Assembly (NCBI RefSeq): GCF_002761755.1
Contig: NZ_PEOG01000013.1
Span: 55,444-119,443 of the forward strand
Length of the DNA: 64,000 bases
DNA from: Roseateles chitinivorans
Lineage (GTDB): Bacteria > Pseudomonadota > Gammaproteobacteria > Burkholderiales > Burkholderiaceae_C
Direction of reading: 5' to 3'
Below are positions 36,394 through 45,455 of the stretch, one piece after another (the first letter of the stretch is position 1; each line of letters begins with the position of its first letter). The notes below the pieces were generated by a model that saw nothing but the letters and a program-made list of their open reading frames with translations, was not told the DNA's origin and searched no databases. The translations under genes were made by a program, and so were the position numbers.

Positions 36394-38064
36394 TCAATTG
36401 AAGAACTTCGCGACCGTCAGCAGGGTCTTGTAGATGCCCCAGGCCAGCGGGATGCCGACGGCCAGCCAGGCCAGCACGACCAGGCCCGCCGGCGTCGCCT
36501 TGCCGGCGCCCGGACCGCTGCCGACTTCGCTGGCGGCGGCCTTCTCATGGGCCAGCTTCTTCTCGATGGCCAGTTCCTCGTCGCTCATGAAGTGCTTCGC
36601 CGCGACCGGGCGGATGGCCAGGTTGGCGATCAGGCCGATCACCAGCATGCCGACCAGCACGTACATGGTCTGGTTGTAGACCTGCTCGCGCGGGATGCCC
36701 AGGCCCAGCTGGTACTCGCGCATGTAGCCGATCACGACCGGACCCAGGATGCCCGCGGTGGCCCAGGCGGTCAGCAGGCGGCCGTGGATCGCGCCCACCA
36801 TCTGCGTGCCGAAGAGGTCGCCCAGGTACGCCGGCACCGTCGCGAAACCGCCGCCATACATCGACAGGATGATGCAGACCGCACCCACGAAGGCCAGCTT
36901 GTGGCCCGCGGCGGCGCTGCTTGGCAGGCTGGCGTACAGCAGGCCGCCCAGCACGAAGAACACCGTGTAGGTCATCTTGCGGCCCAGCTTGTCCGACAGC
37001 GAGGCCCACACGAAGCGGCCGCCGATGTTGAACAGGCTCAGCAGCGCGGCGAAGCCGCCGGCGATCGCCGCGATCGCGGCCAGCTGCGTCTTGTCGAGGT
37101 CGGCGAACTTGACGTCCACGCCGATCAGCGAGCCCCCGAAGATCTCCTGCAGCATCGGGCTGGCCATGCCGATCACGCCGATGCCGGCGGACACGTTCAT
37201 GCACAACACGATCCACACCAGCCAGAACTGCGGGATGCCCCACACCTTCTTCACGTGCACATGGCGCTGCGTGATCATGGCGTTGTTGGCCTGCGCCGGC
37301 GGCGGGGTCCAGCCCTCTGGCTTCCAGCCGGTGGGCGGCACGCGGTAGCCCAGCGCGCCCGCGACCATGAAGACGAAATAGATCAGCGCCATCACGACGA
37401 AGGTCTGCGTCACGCCCGGGTCGGTCGGCGTGGCGAAGCGCTTCATCAGCTCCACGGCCAGCGGCGAACCGATCATCGCGCCGCCGCCGAAGCCCATGAT
37501 GGCCATGCCGGTCGCCATGCCGCGGCGGTCCGGGAACCACTTGATCAGCGTCGACACCGGCGAGATGTAGCCCAGGCCCAGCCCGATGCCACCGATCACG
37601 CCGGAGCCGAGGATCATCATCCAGAACTGGTGGGTATGGATGCCGATCGCGGAGATCAGCATGCCGCCGCACCAGCACACGGCCGACACCAGGCCCGCCT
37701 TGCGGGGACCGGCGCGCTCCAGCCAGCCGCCCCAGATGGCGGCGGCGCAACCGAGGAACACGAAGAACAGCGTGTACATCCAGCCGAGCGTCGCGACGCT
37801 CCAGTCGCACTCGGTGGTGAACAGCTGGGCGAAGAAGCCCACGTCCTTGCCGCACGCGGCACCGGCGCCGGCGGTCTGCAGCATCTTGGACAGCGGCAGC
37901 CAGAACACCGAGAAGCCATAGGCCATCCCGATGCACAGGTGAATGGCCAGCGCGCTGGGCGGCACGAGCCAGCGGTTGAAGCCGGGAGCGGCGATGGTGC
38001 GCTCCTTGTCCAGCCAGCTCGAGCCAGCGGATCCGACGCTCGGGTCGGTCAGCACAGTAGACAT
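36394..38064 (-). CDS. OFA-family MFS transporter (oxalate/formate antiporter type)
   Basis: A 556-residue inner-membrane transporter with 12 or more hydrophobic segments. Family signs: RWLVPPSALAIHLCIGMAYG at the N-terminus, GGIGLGLGYISPVSTLIKWFPDRRGMATGMAIMGFGGGA (in pieces: GYISPVSTLIKWFPDRRGM), and a central loop before HVKKVWGIPQFWLVW. The first half includes an unusual periplasmic insert with two Cys (GAACGKDVGF and TTECDWSV). The ATG follows AGAGGAGGACCC. Established relatives exchange oxalate and formate. The adjacent formate-dehydrogenase-like cluster supports an organic acid substrate. Confidence 0.92.
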   Translation of the reverse strand: MSTVLTDPSVGSAGSSWLDKERTIAAPGFNRWLVPPSALAIHLCIGMAYGFSVFWLPLSKMLQTAGAGAACGKDVGFFAQLFTTECDWSVATLGWMYTLFFVFLGCAAAIWGGWLERAGPRKAGLVSAVCWCGGMLISAIGIHTHQFWMMILGSGVIGGIGLGLGYISPVSTLIKWFPDRRGMATGMAIMGFGGGAMIGSPLAVELMKRFATPTDPGVTQTFVVMALIYFVFMVAGALGYRVPPTGWKPEGWTPPPAQANNAMITQRHVHVKKVWGIPQFWLVWIVLCMNVSAGIGVIGMASPMLQEIFGGSLIGVDVKFADLDKTQLAAIAAIAGGFAALLSLFNIGGRFVWASLSDKLGRKMTYTVFFVLGGLLYASLPSSAAAGHKLAFVGAVCIILSMYGGGFATVPAYLGDLFGTQMVGAIHGRLLTAWATAGILGPVVIGYMREYQLGLGIPREQVYNQTMYVLVGMLVIGLIANLAIRPVAAKHFMSDEELAIEKKLAHEKAAASEVGSGPGAGKATPAGLVVLAWLAVGIPLAWGIYKTLLTVAKFFN

Positions 38065-38276
38065 GGGTCCTCCTCTAACAATGAATGGCGGCCGCGACGC
38101 GGCCCGCTGATGGGGCGACCCTCTCCGAACCCTCAAACGGGATGGGTCGGCCGCGTCCCGTGTTCCGGGTTCCCCTGTCCCTTCTGGCGTGAACGACCCG
38201 CTACGACGGCAGGTGTTGGTTACTGGCTGAAAGAGTTGGGGCAGAACGCTCGCGGCGGGCGCGATCTTGACGCAAG

Positions 38277-38295
38277 TCATTGACATTCATTGACA
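38277..38295. promoter_or_regulatory. Duplicated TCATTGACA, promoter or operator element
   Basis: TCATTGACA occurs at 38277-38285 and 38287-38295, 10 bp apart. Each contains TTGACA, the consensus -35 hexamer, on the plus strand. On the minus strand they are GTCAA half-sites about 215 bp upstream of the OFA transporter start. No convincing matching -10 was found. Confidence 0.4.
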
Positions 38296-38517
38296 ACCAC
38301 ACATAGCAAACGGACATCTATCGCACGAAACCGACAGCCGGTAACTATTGGGCGTCCGGCGGTTAACCCGGATAGCCCGGCCTGATTCGGGCGACAAACG
38401 CACACCACCCCCGATTCGGGGTCAGTCCGCAGCAGGGTGATTGTTGAGCGCGCCACAACGGTGCATTTCCGCTCACGCATTTTTACGGTCCGGGTCTTTG
38501 CCTATTGTTGGAACCGT

Positions 38518-38587
38518 TCTCCCGTCTCCGAGGGCGTCCATCAGCGCCTTCTTCGCCGGACCGCCTCCCGAGGTCGTCCGGTTTTTT
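38518..38587 (+). ncRNA. Candidate small RNA or attenuated leader ending in an intrinsic terminator
   Basis: A promoter-like TTTACG-N15-TATTGT (about 38483-38509) is followed about 75 bp later by a strong terminator. CCGGAC (38556-38561) pairs with GTCCGG (38576-38581) and inner CCTC/GAGG extends the stem; TTTTTT follows at 38582-38587. A smaller GGGCG/CGCC stem lies within 38531-38549. No protein gene on the plus strand ends here, so the terminator belongs to a short transcript or to a regulated leader of the gene at 38797. The 5' end is an estimate. Confidence 0.4.
38556..38587 (+). terminator. Strong intrinsic terminator without an upstream coding gene
   Basis: A 6-bp outer stem (CCGGAC/GTCCGG) and 4-bp inner stem (CCTC/GAGG) are followed by six T residues. 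The nearest plus-strand gene upstream is more than 5 kb away. Confidence 0.75.
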
Positions 38588-38643
38588 CTTGCCCGCCAGG
38601 GAACGCCTCTGCGCTCGCCGCGGCGCACCGGGAATCGCGTTTG

Positions 38644-38671
38644 CCCCGATGAACACGAGGATGTATCGGGG
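38644..38671 (+). promoter_or_regulatory. Leader hairpin
   Basis: CCCCGAT (38644-38650) pairs with ATCGGGG (38665-38671) around a 14-nt loop. It lies 125 bp before the Gln/Ser-rich protein gene and is followed by no T-run. Confidence 0.3.
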
Positions 38672-38796
38672 TGAAACCTGCCGCTTGTCCTACAAGACCT
38701 CGCGTCCTCTGCCCACGTTCCGCTCCCCGCTCTCGGTCCACAGTAGGTCCTAACCGATCTCACCGATCGGCCCCTCAAGCCCAAAGGAGAGACTAG

Positions 38797-39171
38797 ATGA
38801 ACGCGACCAAATCCCTCGTGACCGGTGCCGTTGCCCTGACCGCCTTTGCCAGCGTGCTGGGTCTGGCGTATGCGCAGGTGGAGAACTCGACCGAGTCCAC
38901 CCAGACGCAGACGACGCAGGAGCAATACCCCGCCACGCAGACGGAGCAGCAGGCCCCCGCTGAACAGAGCATGACGCCGGCCGACCAGTCGACGCCCGCG
39001 ACCCAGTCGACCGACCCGCAGTCGCAGACCCAATCCGAAGCGCAATCGCAGCAAGCTCAGCCGCAGTCCTCGGACCAGTGGCAGAACCAGCAGTCGCCGT
39101 CGTCGCAGCAGCCGCTGCCGAGCGAGCCGACCAGCGCTGGCGAGCCGGCCCCGCGCGCCGACCGCAACTGA
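38797..39171 (+). CDS. Exported low-complexity Gln/Ser/Thr-rich protein
   Basis: A 124-residue protein. The ATG follows AAAGGAGAGACTAG. A standard signal peptide (basic start, hydrophobic core, cleavage near LAYAQV) precedes about 95 residues made almost only of Gln, Ser, Thr, Pro, Glu and Ala. There are no Cys, few hydrophobics and no globular domain, so the mature protein should be disordered in the periplasm or outside the cell. It lies 55 bp before an L,D-transpeptidase-like gene on the same strand. Function unknown. Confidence 0.75.
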   Translation: MNATKSLVTGAVALTAFASVLGLAYAQVENSTESTQTQTTQEQYPATQTEQQAPAEQSMTPADQSTPATQSTDPQSQTQSEAQSQQAQPQSSDQWQNQQSPSSQQPLPSEPTSAGEPAPRADRN

Positions 39172-39226
39172 GCGTGACCCGCTCATCGCCGCCCAGCCCC
39201 GCTGACCCCTGTTCCTGAGAGTTCCC

Positions 39227-40075
39227 ATGCTGCGCGCCTCCAGCGGCTATTTCTTCAGTGATCCCCCGCCGGCCAAGCCGGCGCGACCGGGGATTCCTGA
39301 AACGCTGAAGGAACGCGCCGGATGGGCGGCGCAGGGTCTGGCGATCGGGCTGGCCGGCGCGTTGCTGGCATGGCCAGCGGCGACCTATCTGATGAAGCAG
39401 CTGCGCCCGGCGCCCGCCGCCGTCGCGAAGCACCTCCCACCTTCCCCGGTCCAGCCCGTCGTCCAAGCCCCCGCGCCAGTGCCGCGGACCGGTACGGCCG
39501 ATTTCGGCAAGACCAAGGTTTCCAAGCAGGCCCGGCAACTCGCCCAGTGGGTGATGGCGGGCTGGGATCACAACGGTCGCCCGTTCGCGATCCTCGACAA
39601 GCGCCAGGCCCGGGTGCTGGTCTTCAACGCCGAAGGCAAGCTGCAGGCGACCACGCCGGTGCTGCTGGGCTATGCGGCGGGCGACGACAGCGTCGCCGGC
39701 ATCGGCTTGCGGCCGATCGCGGAGGTCAAGCCCTCCGAGCGCACCACGCCGGCTGGCCGCTTCGTCGCGCAGCCGGGCAAGAACGCGCTGCATGAAGACG
39801 TGCTGTGGGTCGATTACGACGCCGCCGTGTCCATGCACCGGGTACGCCCGACCAATCCAGCGGAGCGCCGCCTCGAGCGGCTCGCCTCGCCGACGCCCAA
39901 GGACAATCGCATCAGCTTCGGCTGCATCAATATGCCGGTGAAATTCTTCGAGCAGACCCTGTGGCCGACCTTCGGCAAGCGCGGCGGCATCGTCTACGTG
40001 CTGCCCGAGAAGAAGTCGATGGAGCAGGTCTTCGCCGAGCAAATGCGCCGCGCCAAGGCCGGCCCTTCCACCTGA
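39227..40075 (+). CDS. L,D-transpeptidase (YkuD) family protein, membrane-anchored
   Basis: A 282-residue protein. A single hydrophobic segment (about residues 34-54) after a cytoplasmic start anchors it, then a Pro-rich linker (60-90) leads to the catalytic domain. The active-site region RISFGCINMP carries Ser230 and nucleophile Cys233, and His204 (AAVSMHRV) precedes it as in YkuD domains. The usual SxGCIR reads SFGCIN, Asn replacing the Arg, which marks an unusual subgroup. Such enzymes cross-link or modify peptidoglycan. The TonB-receptor gene begins 10 bp after its stop. Confidence 0.85.
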   Translation: MLRASSGYFFSDPPPAKPARPGIPETLKERAGWAAQGLAIGLAGALLAWPAATYLMKQLRPAPAAVAKHLPPSPVQPVVQAPAPVPRTGTADFGKTKVSKQARQLAQWVMAGWDHNGRPFAILDKRQARVLVFNAEGKLQATTPVLLGYAAGDDSVAGIGLRPIAEVKPSERTTPAGRFVAQPGKNALHEDVLWVDYDAAVSMHRVRPTNPAERRLERLASPTPKDNRISFGCINMPVKFFEQTLWPTFGKRGGIVYVLPEKKSMEQVFAEQMRRAKAGPST

Positions 40076-40085
40076 CGCCCGGTCC

Positions 40086-43058
40086 ATGACCGCGCGCCGC
40101 CCATTCCTTCATGCGCCCGCCTGGCTCGTCGCCCTTGCGCTGAGCGCCGGATTCGATGCGCCGGTGTCGGCGCAGGTCAGCCGTGCGACCGTCCGCGGGT
40201 TGGTCAACGCGCCTGCGGGCGTGCAGGCCGGCGGACTGACGATCCTTGCGGTCAACGCGGCCACCGGCGCGCGTTATCGCACCGCCACGCGAGCCGATGG
40301 CCGCTATGCGCTGGTGGGTCTGGCTCCCGGCGACTACACCGTCACGGTCGTCACCGCCGGCGGCGCGACGATCCGGACCGAGCGCATCACGCTGTCCGTC
40401 GGCGAAAGCGCGGCGCTCGACCTGGGCGAGGCGCCAGTGGCGCCGGGCGCGGCCGATGCGGTTCAGCTGGGTCGCGTCACCGTGCAAGGCAACGCGGCGC
40501 GCCAGGGCGTGAAGGATTCGCAGCTCGGCACCGTCGTCTCGCAGCGCATGATCGAGGCGCTGCCGCAGAACACCCGCAATTTCCTCAGCGCCGCGGACCT
40601 CGCGCCCGGCGTGGCGTTCTCGACGGACGCGAGCGGACTGAGCCGCGTGCAGTCCGGCGCGCAGGACTTCGACCACCTCAACGTCTTCATCGACGGCGTG
40701 GGCCAGAAGAACAACATCCTGCGCGGCGGCGTCAGCGGCCAGTCGGACACCCGCGGCAACCCGTTTCCGCAGTCGGCGATCTCCGAATACAAGGTGCTGA
40801 CCCAGAACTACAAGGCCGAGTTCGACCAGGTCAGCAGCGCGGCGATCACCGCGGTGACGAAGTCCGGCACCAATGAATTCCACGGCGAGGTCTACGCCGA
40901 TCGCACCGGCACCAACTGGCGCTCGATGAATGCGCTGGAGAAGGAGCGCGAGTCGCAAGGCGTGCCGCGACCGTCGTCGCAGAAGTACGAGTACGGCGGC
41001 AGCGTCGGCGGTCCGATCGTCAAGGACAGGCTGCACTTCTTCGTCGCCTACGACGGCAAGCGCATCGAGGACTCGCGCCAGATCGCCGGCCAGAACTTCG
41101 AGAAGCTGCCCGAGGCCGGCATCGTGCCGTCGCTGCGCGCGCGCCGCGGCAGCCAGGTCGATCCGTTCCACGAAGACCTGCTCTTCGGCAAGCTCGATGC
41201 GCAGATCGACGACGAGCAGAAGCTCACCTTGAGCGCGCGCCTGCGCCGCGAGACCGATCGCATTGCCGAGGACCGCAATCTCTCGCTGCCCGGCAACGAC
41301 AAGGAGCGCCGCAATGACGAGACCCGGGTCGACCTGAAGCACGAATGGTCGCGCGGCGACTGGCTCAGCGAGGCGCGCATCGGCTATGAGGACTACCTCT
41401 GGAATCCGAAGTCGGCCGCCGACACGGCCCTGGTGCGCTACAAGGTGTCGACCGCGGTGCCGCAGGTGCTGACCGCCTCGCAGGATGTGATCCTGGACGG
41501 CGGCTCGCCCGACGCGCAGCGGCGCCAGCAACGCGGCGTCTTCGTGTCGGAGGAGCTCACCTACACCGGCTTCGACGGCCATGTGATCAAGGGCGGCGCG
41601 AAGCTCAAGGCGATGCGCTACGACCTCAGCGGCACGGCGAACTCGGTCGATGCGGTCGATGTGCTGATCGACACGACCACCGGCCTGCCCTACTGGGACG
41701 GCACCGACTGCACCGGCACCAATGTTTCCAACAACGGCAGCAGCAGCGACCAGTGCAACATCCGTCGCGCCACCGCGCCGGCGCAGGCCCGCTTCAAGAA
41801 CCGGCAGTGGGGCCTCTATCTGCAGGACGACTGGAGCGTCACCCCGCAGCTCGAGTTGAACCTTGGCGTCCGTTGGGACTATGAGGACAACATGCTGAAC
41901 AACGGCTACGCGACGCCGGCCGACCGCGTCGCGGCGCTGCTGGCAGCGGACGTGCCGCGCTTCGGCCTCACGCCGCCGGCCGGCCAGACCTATGCGCAAT
42001 CGCTGGCCAGGGGCGGCATCGACGTGTCGCAGTACATCAGCAGCGGCAACTCGCGCAAGGCCTTCAAGCATGCGATCGCACCGCGGCTGGGCTTCTCCTA
42101 CGACGTCTTCAACAACCGCAACACGGTGGTCTTCGGCGGCTACGGGCGCAGCTACGACCGCACGATGGCCAACCACGCGCTCGACGAGCTGCAGAAGAAC
42201 CAGGCGCCCGGCGGCGAGATCTGGCTGATCCGCAACGACCTGAAGATGCCCTACGCGGACCAGTTCAGCATCGGTCTGCGGCAGGCGCTGTCGGCGACCT
42301 GGAACGGCGAGATCGCGCTGAGCCGCATCGAGGCGAAGAACCAGTTCGTCTGGTTCAGCGGCAACCGCGACGCCAATGGCGGCTTCGCGCAGCAGTCGGC
42401 GCTCGATCCGCTGTGGGGCGGTCCCGATGGCTACGGGCAGTTGGTGCTGGGCGACTCGATCGGCCGCACGCGGACCGACTCGGTCTTCATCAAGCTGGAC
42501 AAGCCGTACAACGAGTCCTCCGGCTGGACCGCGACGCTGGCCTACACCTACAGCGACGCCAAGACCACCAACCTGCAGTGGAACAACGACACCTTCGACT
42601 GGACGTACGGCCGCGCGGGGCGGGGATGGAATCCCAGCACGCTGGTGGACCGGCACCGCCTGGTCGGCGCCTTCATGACGGACAAGCTGCTGCCGTGGGG
42701 CCTGAGCTTCTCGGCCAAGGCGACCTATGCGAGCGGCTTCCCGCGGCGGCTGACCAACTGCCTTGGCGGCACCGCGCAATGCGTCCTGATGCGTGGTGAC
42801 GCGCCGAGCTACCGCCAGGTCGACATCAGCCTGGGCAAGGCCTTCAAGCTCGGCCTGCACCAGGTGGCGCTGCGGCTGGATGTGCTGAACCTCTTTGGCG
42901 CCGACAACTACGCCGGTTTCGACGACTGGGTCGGCACCGCGCCACCGGCGGGCCAGCCGGCGAACCGCCTCGGCGGCGACAACCTCAACCTCGACAAGCC
43001 CAACACCGCCCGCGGCGACAACCGCGCGCTGCGGGTGGTGCTGAACTACAAGTTCTGA
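40086..43058 (+). CDS. Oar-like TonB-dependent outer-membrane receptor
   Basis: A 990-residue protein with a signal peptide (cleavage near VSAQVS). An N-terminal carboxypeptidase-regulatory-like beta-sandwich (about 32-115, with ADGRYALVGLAPGDYTVTV) precedes the plug (RMIEALPQNTRNFLSAADLAPGV, FIDGVGQKNN) and a large beta-barrel ending in LRVVLNYKF, the aromatic C-terminal residue expected for outer-membrane insertion. This is the architecture of Oar/SusC-like receptors for peptides, proteins or large ligands. It follows the L,D-transpeptidase-like gene after 10 bp. No TonB/ExbBD genes are nearby. Substrate unknown. Confidence 0.92.
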   Translation: MTARRPFLHAPAWLVALALSAGFDAPVSAQVSRATVRGLVNAPAGVQAGGLTILAVNAATGARYRTATRADGRYALVGLAPGDYTVTVVTAGGATIRTERITLSVGESAALDLGEAPVAPGAADAVQLGRVTVQGNAARQGVKDSQLGTVVSQRMIEALPQNTRNFLSAADLAPGVAFSTDASGLSRVQSGAQDFDHLNVFIDGVGQKNNILRGGVSGQSDTRGNPFPQSAISEYKVLTQNYKAEFDQVSSAAITAVTKSGTNEFHGEVYADRTGTNWRSMNALEKERESQGVPRPSSQKYEYGGSVGGPIVKDRLHFFVAYDGKRIEDSRQIAGQNFEKLPEAGIVPSLRARRGSQVDPFHEDLLFGKLDAQIDDEQKLTLSARLRRETDRIAEDRNLSLPGNDKERRNDETRVDLKHEWSRGDWLSEARIGYEDYLWNPKSAADTALVRYKVSTAVPQVLTASQDVILDGGSPDAQRRQQRGVFVSEELTYTGFDGHVIKGGAKLKAMRYDLSGTANSVDAVDVLIDTTTGLPYWDGTDCTGTNVSNNGSSSDQCNIRRATAPAQARFKNRQWGLYLQDDWSVTPQLELNLGVRWDYEDNMLNNGYATPADRVAALLAADVPRFGLTPPAGQTYAQSLARGGIDVSQYISSGNSRKAFKHAIAPRLGFSYDVFNNRNTVVFGGYGRSYDRTMANHALDELQKNQAPGGEIWLIRNDLKMPYADQFSIGLRQALSATWNGEIALSRIEAKNQFVWFSGNRDANGGFAQQSALDPLWGGPDGYGQLVLGDSIGRTRTDSVFIKLDKPYNESSGWTATLAYTYSDAKTTNLQWNNDTFDWTYGRAGRGWNPSTLVDRHRLVGAFMTDKLLPWGLSFSAKATYASGFPRRLTNCLGGTAQCVLMRGDAPSYRQVDISLGKAFKLGLHQVALRLDVLNLFGADNYAGFDDWVGTAPPAGQPANRLGGDNLNLDKPNTARGDNRALRVVLNYKF

Positions 43059-43214
43059 GCGCTCGTCGCCTTCAGCGAAGGGCCGTCACTCTGCGCCGCC
43101 CAGCTTCAAGGCAAGCACCGAACGCGTCGATCAGGACCGGAAGCGCGGGAACACACCTGAGATCCGGCCCGCGCGGCGTATGCTCGTCCGCTTCTCCCCT
43201 GCCTGGCGACTGTC

Positions 43215-43760
43215 ATGACCACTGCCCTGCTCATCATCGACCTGCAACGCGCGCTGTGCGTGGGCGAGTACGCCTGCCACGACGTGGATGCAGTGATCGG
43301 CCGCGTCAATGGCCTGATCGCGCAGGCGCGCGAGACCGGGACGCCGGTCGTCTTCGTCCAGCATGAGGAAGACGGCTGGGAACCGCTGCGCCACGGCGGT
43401 GAGGGCTGGCAGCTCGACGACCGGCTGCAGGCGCAGCCGCAGGATCCCAGGGTGCGCAAGACCTCGCCCGACTCTTTCCACCGGACCGAGCTGGACGCGG
43501 TCCTGAAAGGCTTCGGCGTGACGCATCTGGTGGTGTGTGGCGCGCAAAGCGATTTCTGCGTCGACACGTCGACGCGTCGCGCGCTCAGCTCGGGCTACGA
43601 CGTCACGCTGGTCGAGGACGGCCACACGACGATCGCCAACGGCGCGCTGACCGCGCCGCAGATCATCGAGCACCACACGCTGATCCTGCGCAACCTCAAC
43701 AGCTTCGGTCCTGCCATGGACGCGAAGAAGGCGTCGGAGATCCGCTTCGGCGCCGCCTGA
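43215..43760 (+). CDS. Isochorismatase-like cysteine hydrolase
   Basis: A 181-residue cytoplasmic enzyme with the family triad: Asp9 (LLIIDLQ), Lys82 (RVRKTSPDSF) and Cys115 (GAQSDFCVDTSTRRAL). The cis-peptide region VVCGAQSDFC fits nicotinamidase/isochorismatase-fold amidases. Length is normal. It stands alone between the TonB receptor and a convergent regulator. The substrate is not set by sequence; small amides are typical. Confidence 0.92.
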   Translation: MTTALLIIDLQRALCVGEYACHDVDAVIGRVNGLIAQARETGTPVVFVQHEEDGWEPLRHGGEGWQLDDRLQAQPQDPRVRKTSPDSFHRTELDAVLKGFGVTHLVVCGAQSDFCVDTSTRRALSSGYDVTLVEDGHTTIANGALTAPQIIEHHTLILRNLNSFGPAMDAKKASEIRFGAA

Positions 43761-43783
43761 TCCCCGACCGACGGCCCATCGCC

Positions 43784-44554
43784 CTACTTGAGCGCGGTGC
43801 GCCCGCTCGCCAGGCGCGAGAGCGTCAGGTCGCACTGGTCGACCGTGCCGATGCAGTCCAACCCGCGCGCCTCGACCTCGCTCATCAGGCTGAGCCAGGC
43901 ATTCAGGCCCTCGAGCGTCACCTTCGTGCGTGAGGTCCGGCTCCAGCCGCGCTCGGCGAGCTGGCCCAGGTAGATCCAGGTCTGCCGGCGCGACAGGCCC
44001 GACAGCTGGCCGATGCAGGCCTGCGACACCGGCAGCGCCAGGCTGTTGCTGGCCGCGCCGGTGCGCTGCGAGCTGCTGAGCGCCGCCGCCAGCGTCGCCA
44101 GCACGCTGATCAGGCGCTGGAAGCCGTTGCCGGCCAGGCGCATCGTGATCTGATCCTGCAGCCGCGAGGCCGTCGCCGCATACAGCTCGCCGGTGGCCGC
44201 ATCGCGTTGCGGCGCATGGGTGTCCTTCATCCGCGGCAGCGGGATGTGGATGGTCGTCACATCCACCAGCGCCGTCACGTCGTAGCGCGCCGCCAGCTGG
44301 CCCAGCGGCGAGTCCGCGCCGATGACGTCGCCCAGCCACAGCGCGGCCACCGCCACACGGGTGTCGGCCGCGACCCTGGCGGCGAGGAAGGCGGCCCCGC
44401 CGCTGATCGCGATCCATTCGGCCAGCGGGCTGCCCGCCTCGATGATCTTCTGGCCGCGCCGATACGTCCGGACCTGGCCATCGGCCAGCCAGTCGTCGCT
44501 GCTCTCCGTCGCGCCGCTGTGCGGCGCCTGCGTCGCCTTCGTGTTCATGCTCAT
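43784..44554 (-). CDS. Crp/Fnr-like transcriptional regulator
   Basis: A 256-residue protein. The N-terminal half is a cyclic-nucleotide-binding-like beta-roll (YRRGQKIIEAGSPLAEWIAISGGAAFL, split here at IIEAGSPLAEWIAISGG), and the C-terminal region has a winged helix (LPVSQACIGQLSGLSRRQTW, then LGQLAERGW). The phosphate-binding cassette typical of cAMP-binding CRP is not recognisable, so it probably senses something else or is ligand-free. ATG 44554 or 44548 is possible; neither has a strong ribosome binding site. It lies 161 bp downstream of flgH. Confidence 0.78.
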   Translation of the reverse strand: MSMNTKATQAPHSGATESSDDWLADGQVRTYRRGQKIIEAGSPLAEWIAISGGAAFLAARVAADTRVAVAALWLGDVIGADSPLGQLAARYDVTALVDVTTIHIPLPRMKDTHAPQRDAATGELYAATASRLQDQITMRLAGNGFQRLISVLATLAAALSSSQRTGAASNSLALPVSQACIGQLSGLSRRQTWIYLGQLAERGWSRTSRTKVTLEGLNAWLSLMSEVEARGLDCIGTVDQCDLTLSRLASGRTALK

Positions 44555-44715
44555 GCTGGATGGGATCCACCGGGCCAGGCTCCGCCCTCCGCGCTGCATG
44601 CGGGTTGCTGCGAAGGCCTGACGGCGAACCGTGGGTTATAGAAGCGGACCGTCCGCGTCGATCGGTCGATAAGGCCGGTGGCGTCGGCCCGGTTTGCTGG
44701 TTGACTGCGCGCCGG

Positions 44716-45441
44716 TCACCAGATGGACAGGCTCCGCGCCAGCACCCGCTGCAGCCAACTGCGCGACGAGGCCTCGGAGACGTCGCCCTGCGCGACGCTC
44801 TCCAGGCTCGCGTTCACCACGTCGCGGGACGCCACGACATTGCCCGGGCGGATGTCGCGCGGATTGACGATGCCGGAGAAGCGCAGCGTGTTCACGCCCT
44901 TGTTCAGGCCGACGTTGCGCTCGCCGGCCACCAGCAGGTTGCCGTTGGGCAGCACGTTGATCACGCTCACCGCCACCTGGGTGACGAAGCTGTTGTCGGT
45001 CTCCGTCGTGCCCGAGCCCTTGAAGGAGTCGCTGCCTGCGGCGGTCGCGTCGATGTTGAGCAGCCGCTCCACCGCACCGATCTTGCTCTGCCCGCCCGGC
45101 CCGCGCACCGCGAGCTTGTTGTCACGGCTGGTGTCGGTGGTCTGCTTCTGCGTGGCCTTGAGCGTCTCCTGGATGTCGACCTTCAGCGTGTCGCCGATCG
45201 CGCTCGGCCGTTTCTCGCCAGAGAACAGCGAGGTGGGCGACATGCCCGGCTGATAGATCGCGCCGTTGCTGGGCCGCTCGAGGTACATCGGCGCCTGCGG
45301 CGGCGTGACCAGCATCGGCCCGGGCACTGTCGGCGGCGCACCGGCGCAGCCGCCCTGCACGGCCAGCGCCCCGGCGGCGATCGCCAGCCCGACGGCGCGG
45401 CAGCCCGCGCGCGCCCGGTGGCGGGATTGGTTTCTGGACAT
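44716..45441 (-). CDS. flgH: Flagellar L-ring protein FlgH, isolated from other flagellar genes
   Basis: A 241-residue outer-membrane lipoprotein. The signal peptide ends in the lipobox LAVQGGCAG. The core matches FlgH: SLFSGEKRPSAIGDTLKVDI, SFVTQVAVSVINVLPNGNLL, then VAGERNVGLNKGVNTLRFSG and NPRDIRPGNVVASRDV. FlgH subunits form the L-ring of the flagellar rod bushing. No flgI, flgG or other flagellar gene is within this window. Instead it is last of four closely spaced minus-strand genes with an unknown lipoprotein and two small proteins. Confidence 0.9.
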   Translation of the reverse strand: MSRNQSRHRARAGCRAVGLAIAAGALAVQGGCAGAPPTVPGPMLVTPPQAPMYLERPSNGAIYQPGMSPTSLFSGEKRPSAIGDTLKVDIQETLKATQKQTTDTSRDNKLAVRGPGGQSKIGAVERLLNIDATAAGSDSFKGSGTTETDNSFVTQVAVSVINVLPNGNLLVAGERNVGLNKGVNTLRFSGIVNPRDIRPGNVVASRDVVNASLESVAQGDVSEASSRSWLQRVLARSLSIW

Positions 45442-45455
45442 CACGTTCCTCTCCC

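Larger units (their letters stand above)
38065..38796. other. 732-bp intergenic region with promoter-like and RNA-like elements, no protein gene
   Basis: The region separates the OFA transporter from the Gln/Ser-rich protein gene. It is less GC-rich around 38270-38520 than the rest of the window. It contains a duplicated TCATTGACA (38277 and 38287), repeated GATTCGGG (38385 and 38414), a strong intrinsic terminator on the plus strand (38556-38587) and another hairpin (38644-38671). Short ORFs here lack ribosome binding sites and have atypical codon use. Confidence 0.6.

Noticed and set aside
38277..38480. 67-codon minus-strand ORF in the long intergenic region
   Set aside because: No ribosome binding site, Cys/Arg-rich unlikely composition, and codon use unlike neighbouring genes.
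39927..42860. 977-codon minus-strand ORF opposite the TonB receptor
   Set aside because: Antisense shadow. The plus strand encodes a complete receptor with signal peptide and C-terminal aromatic residue.
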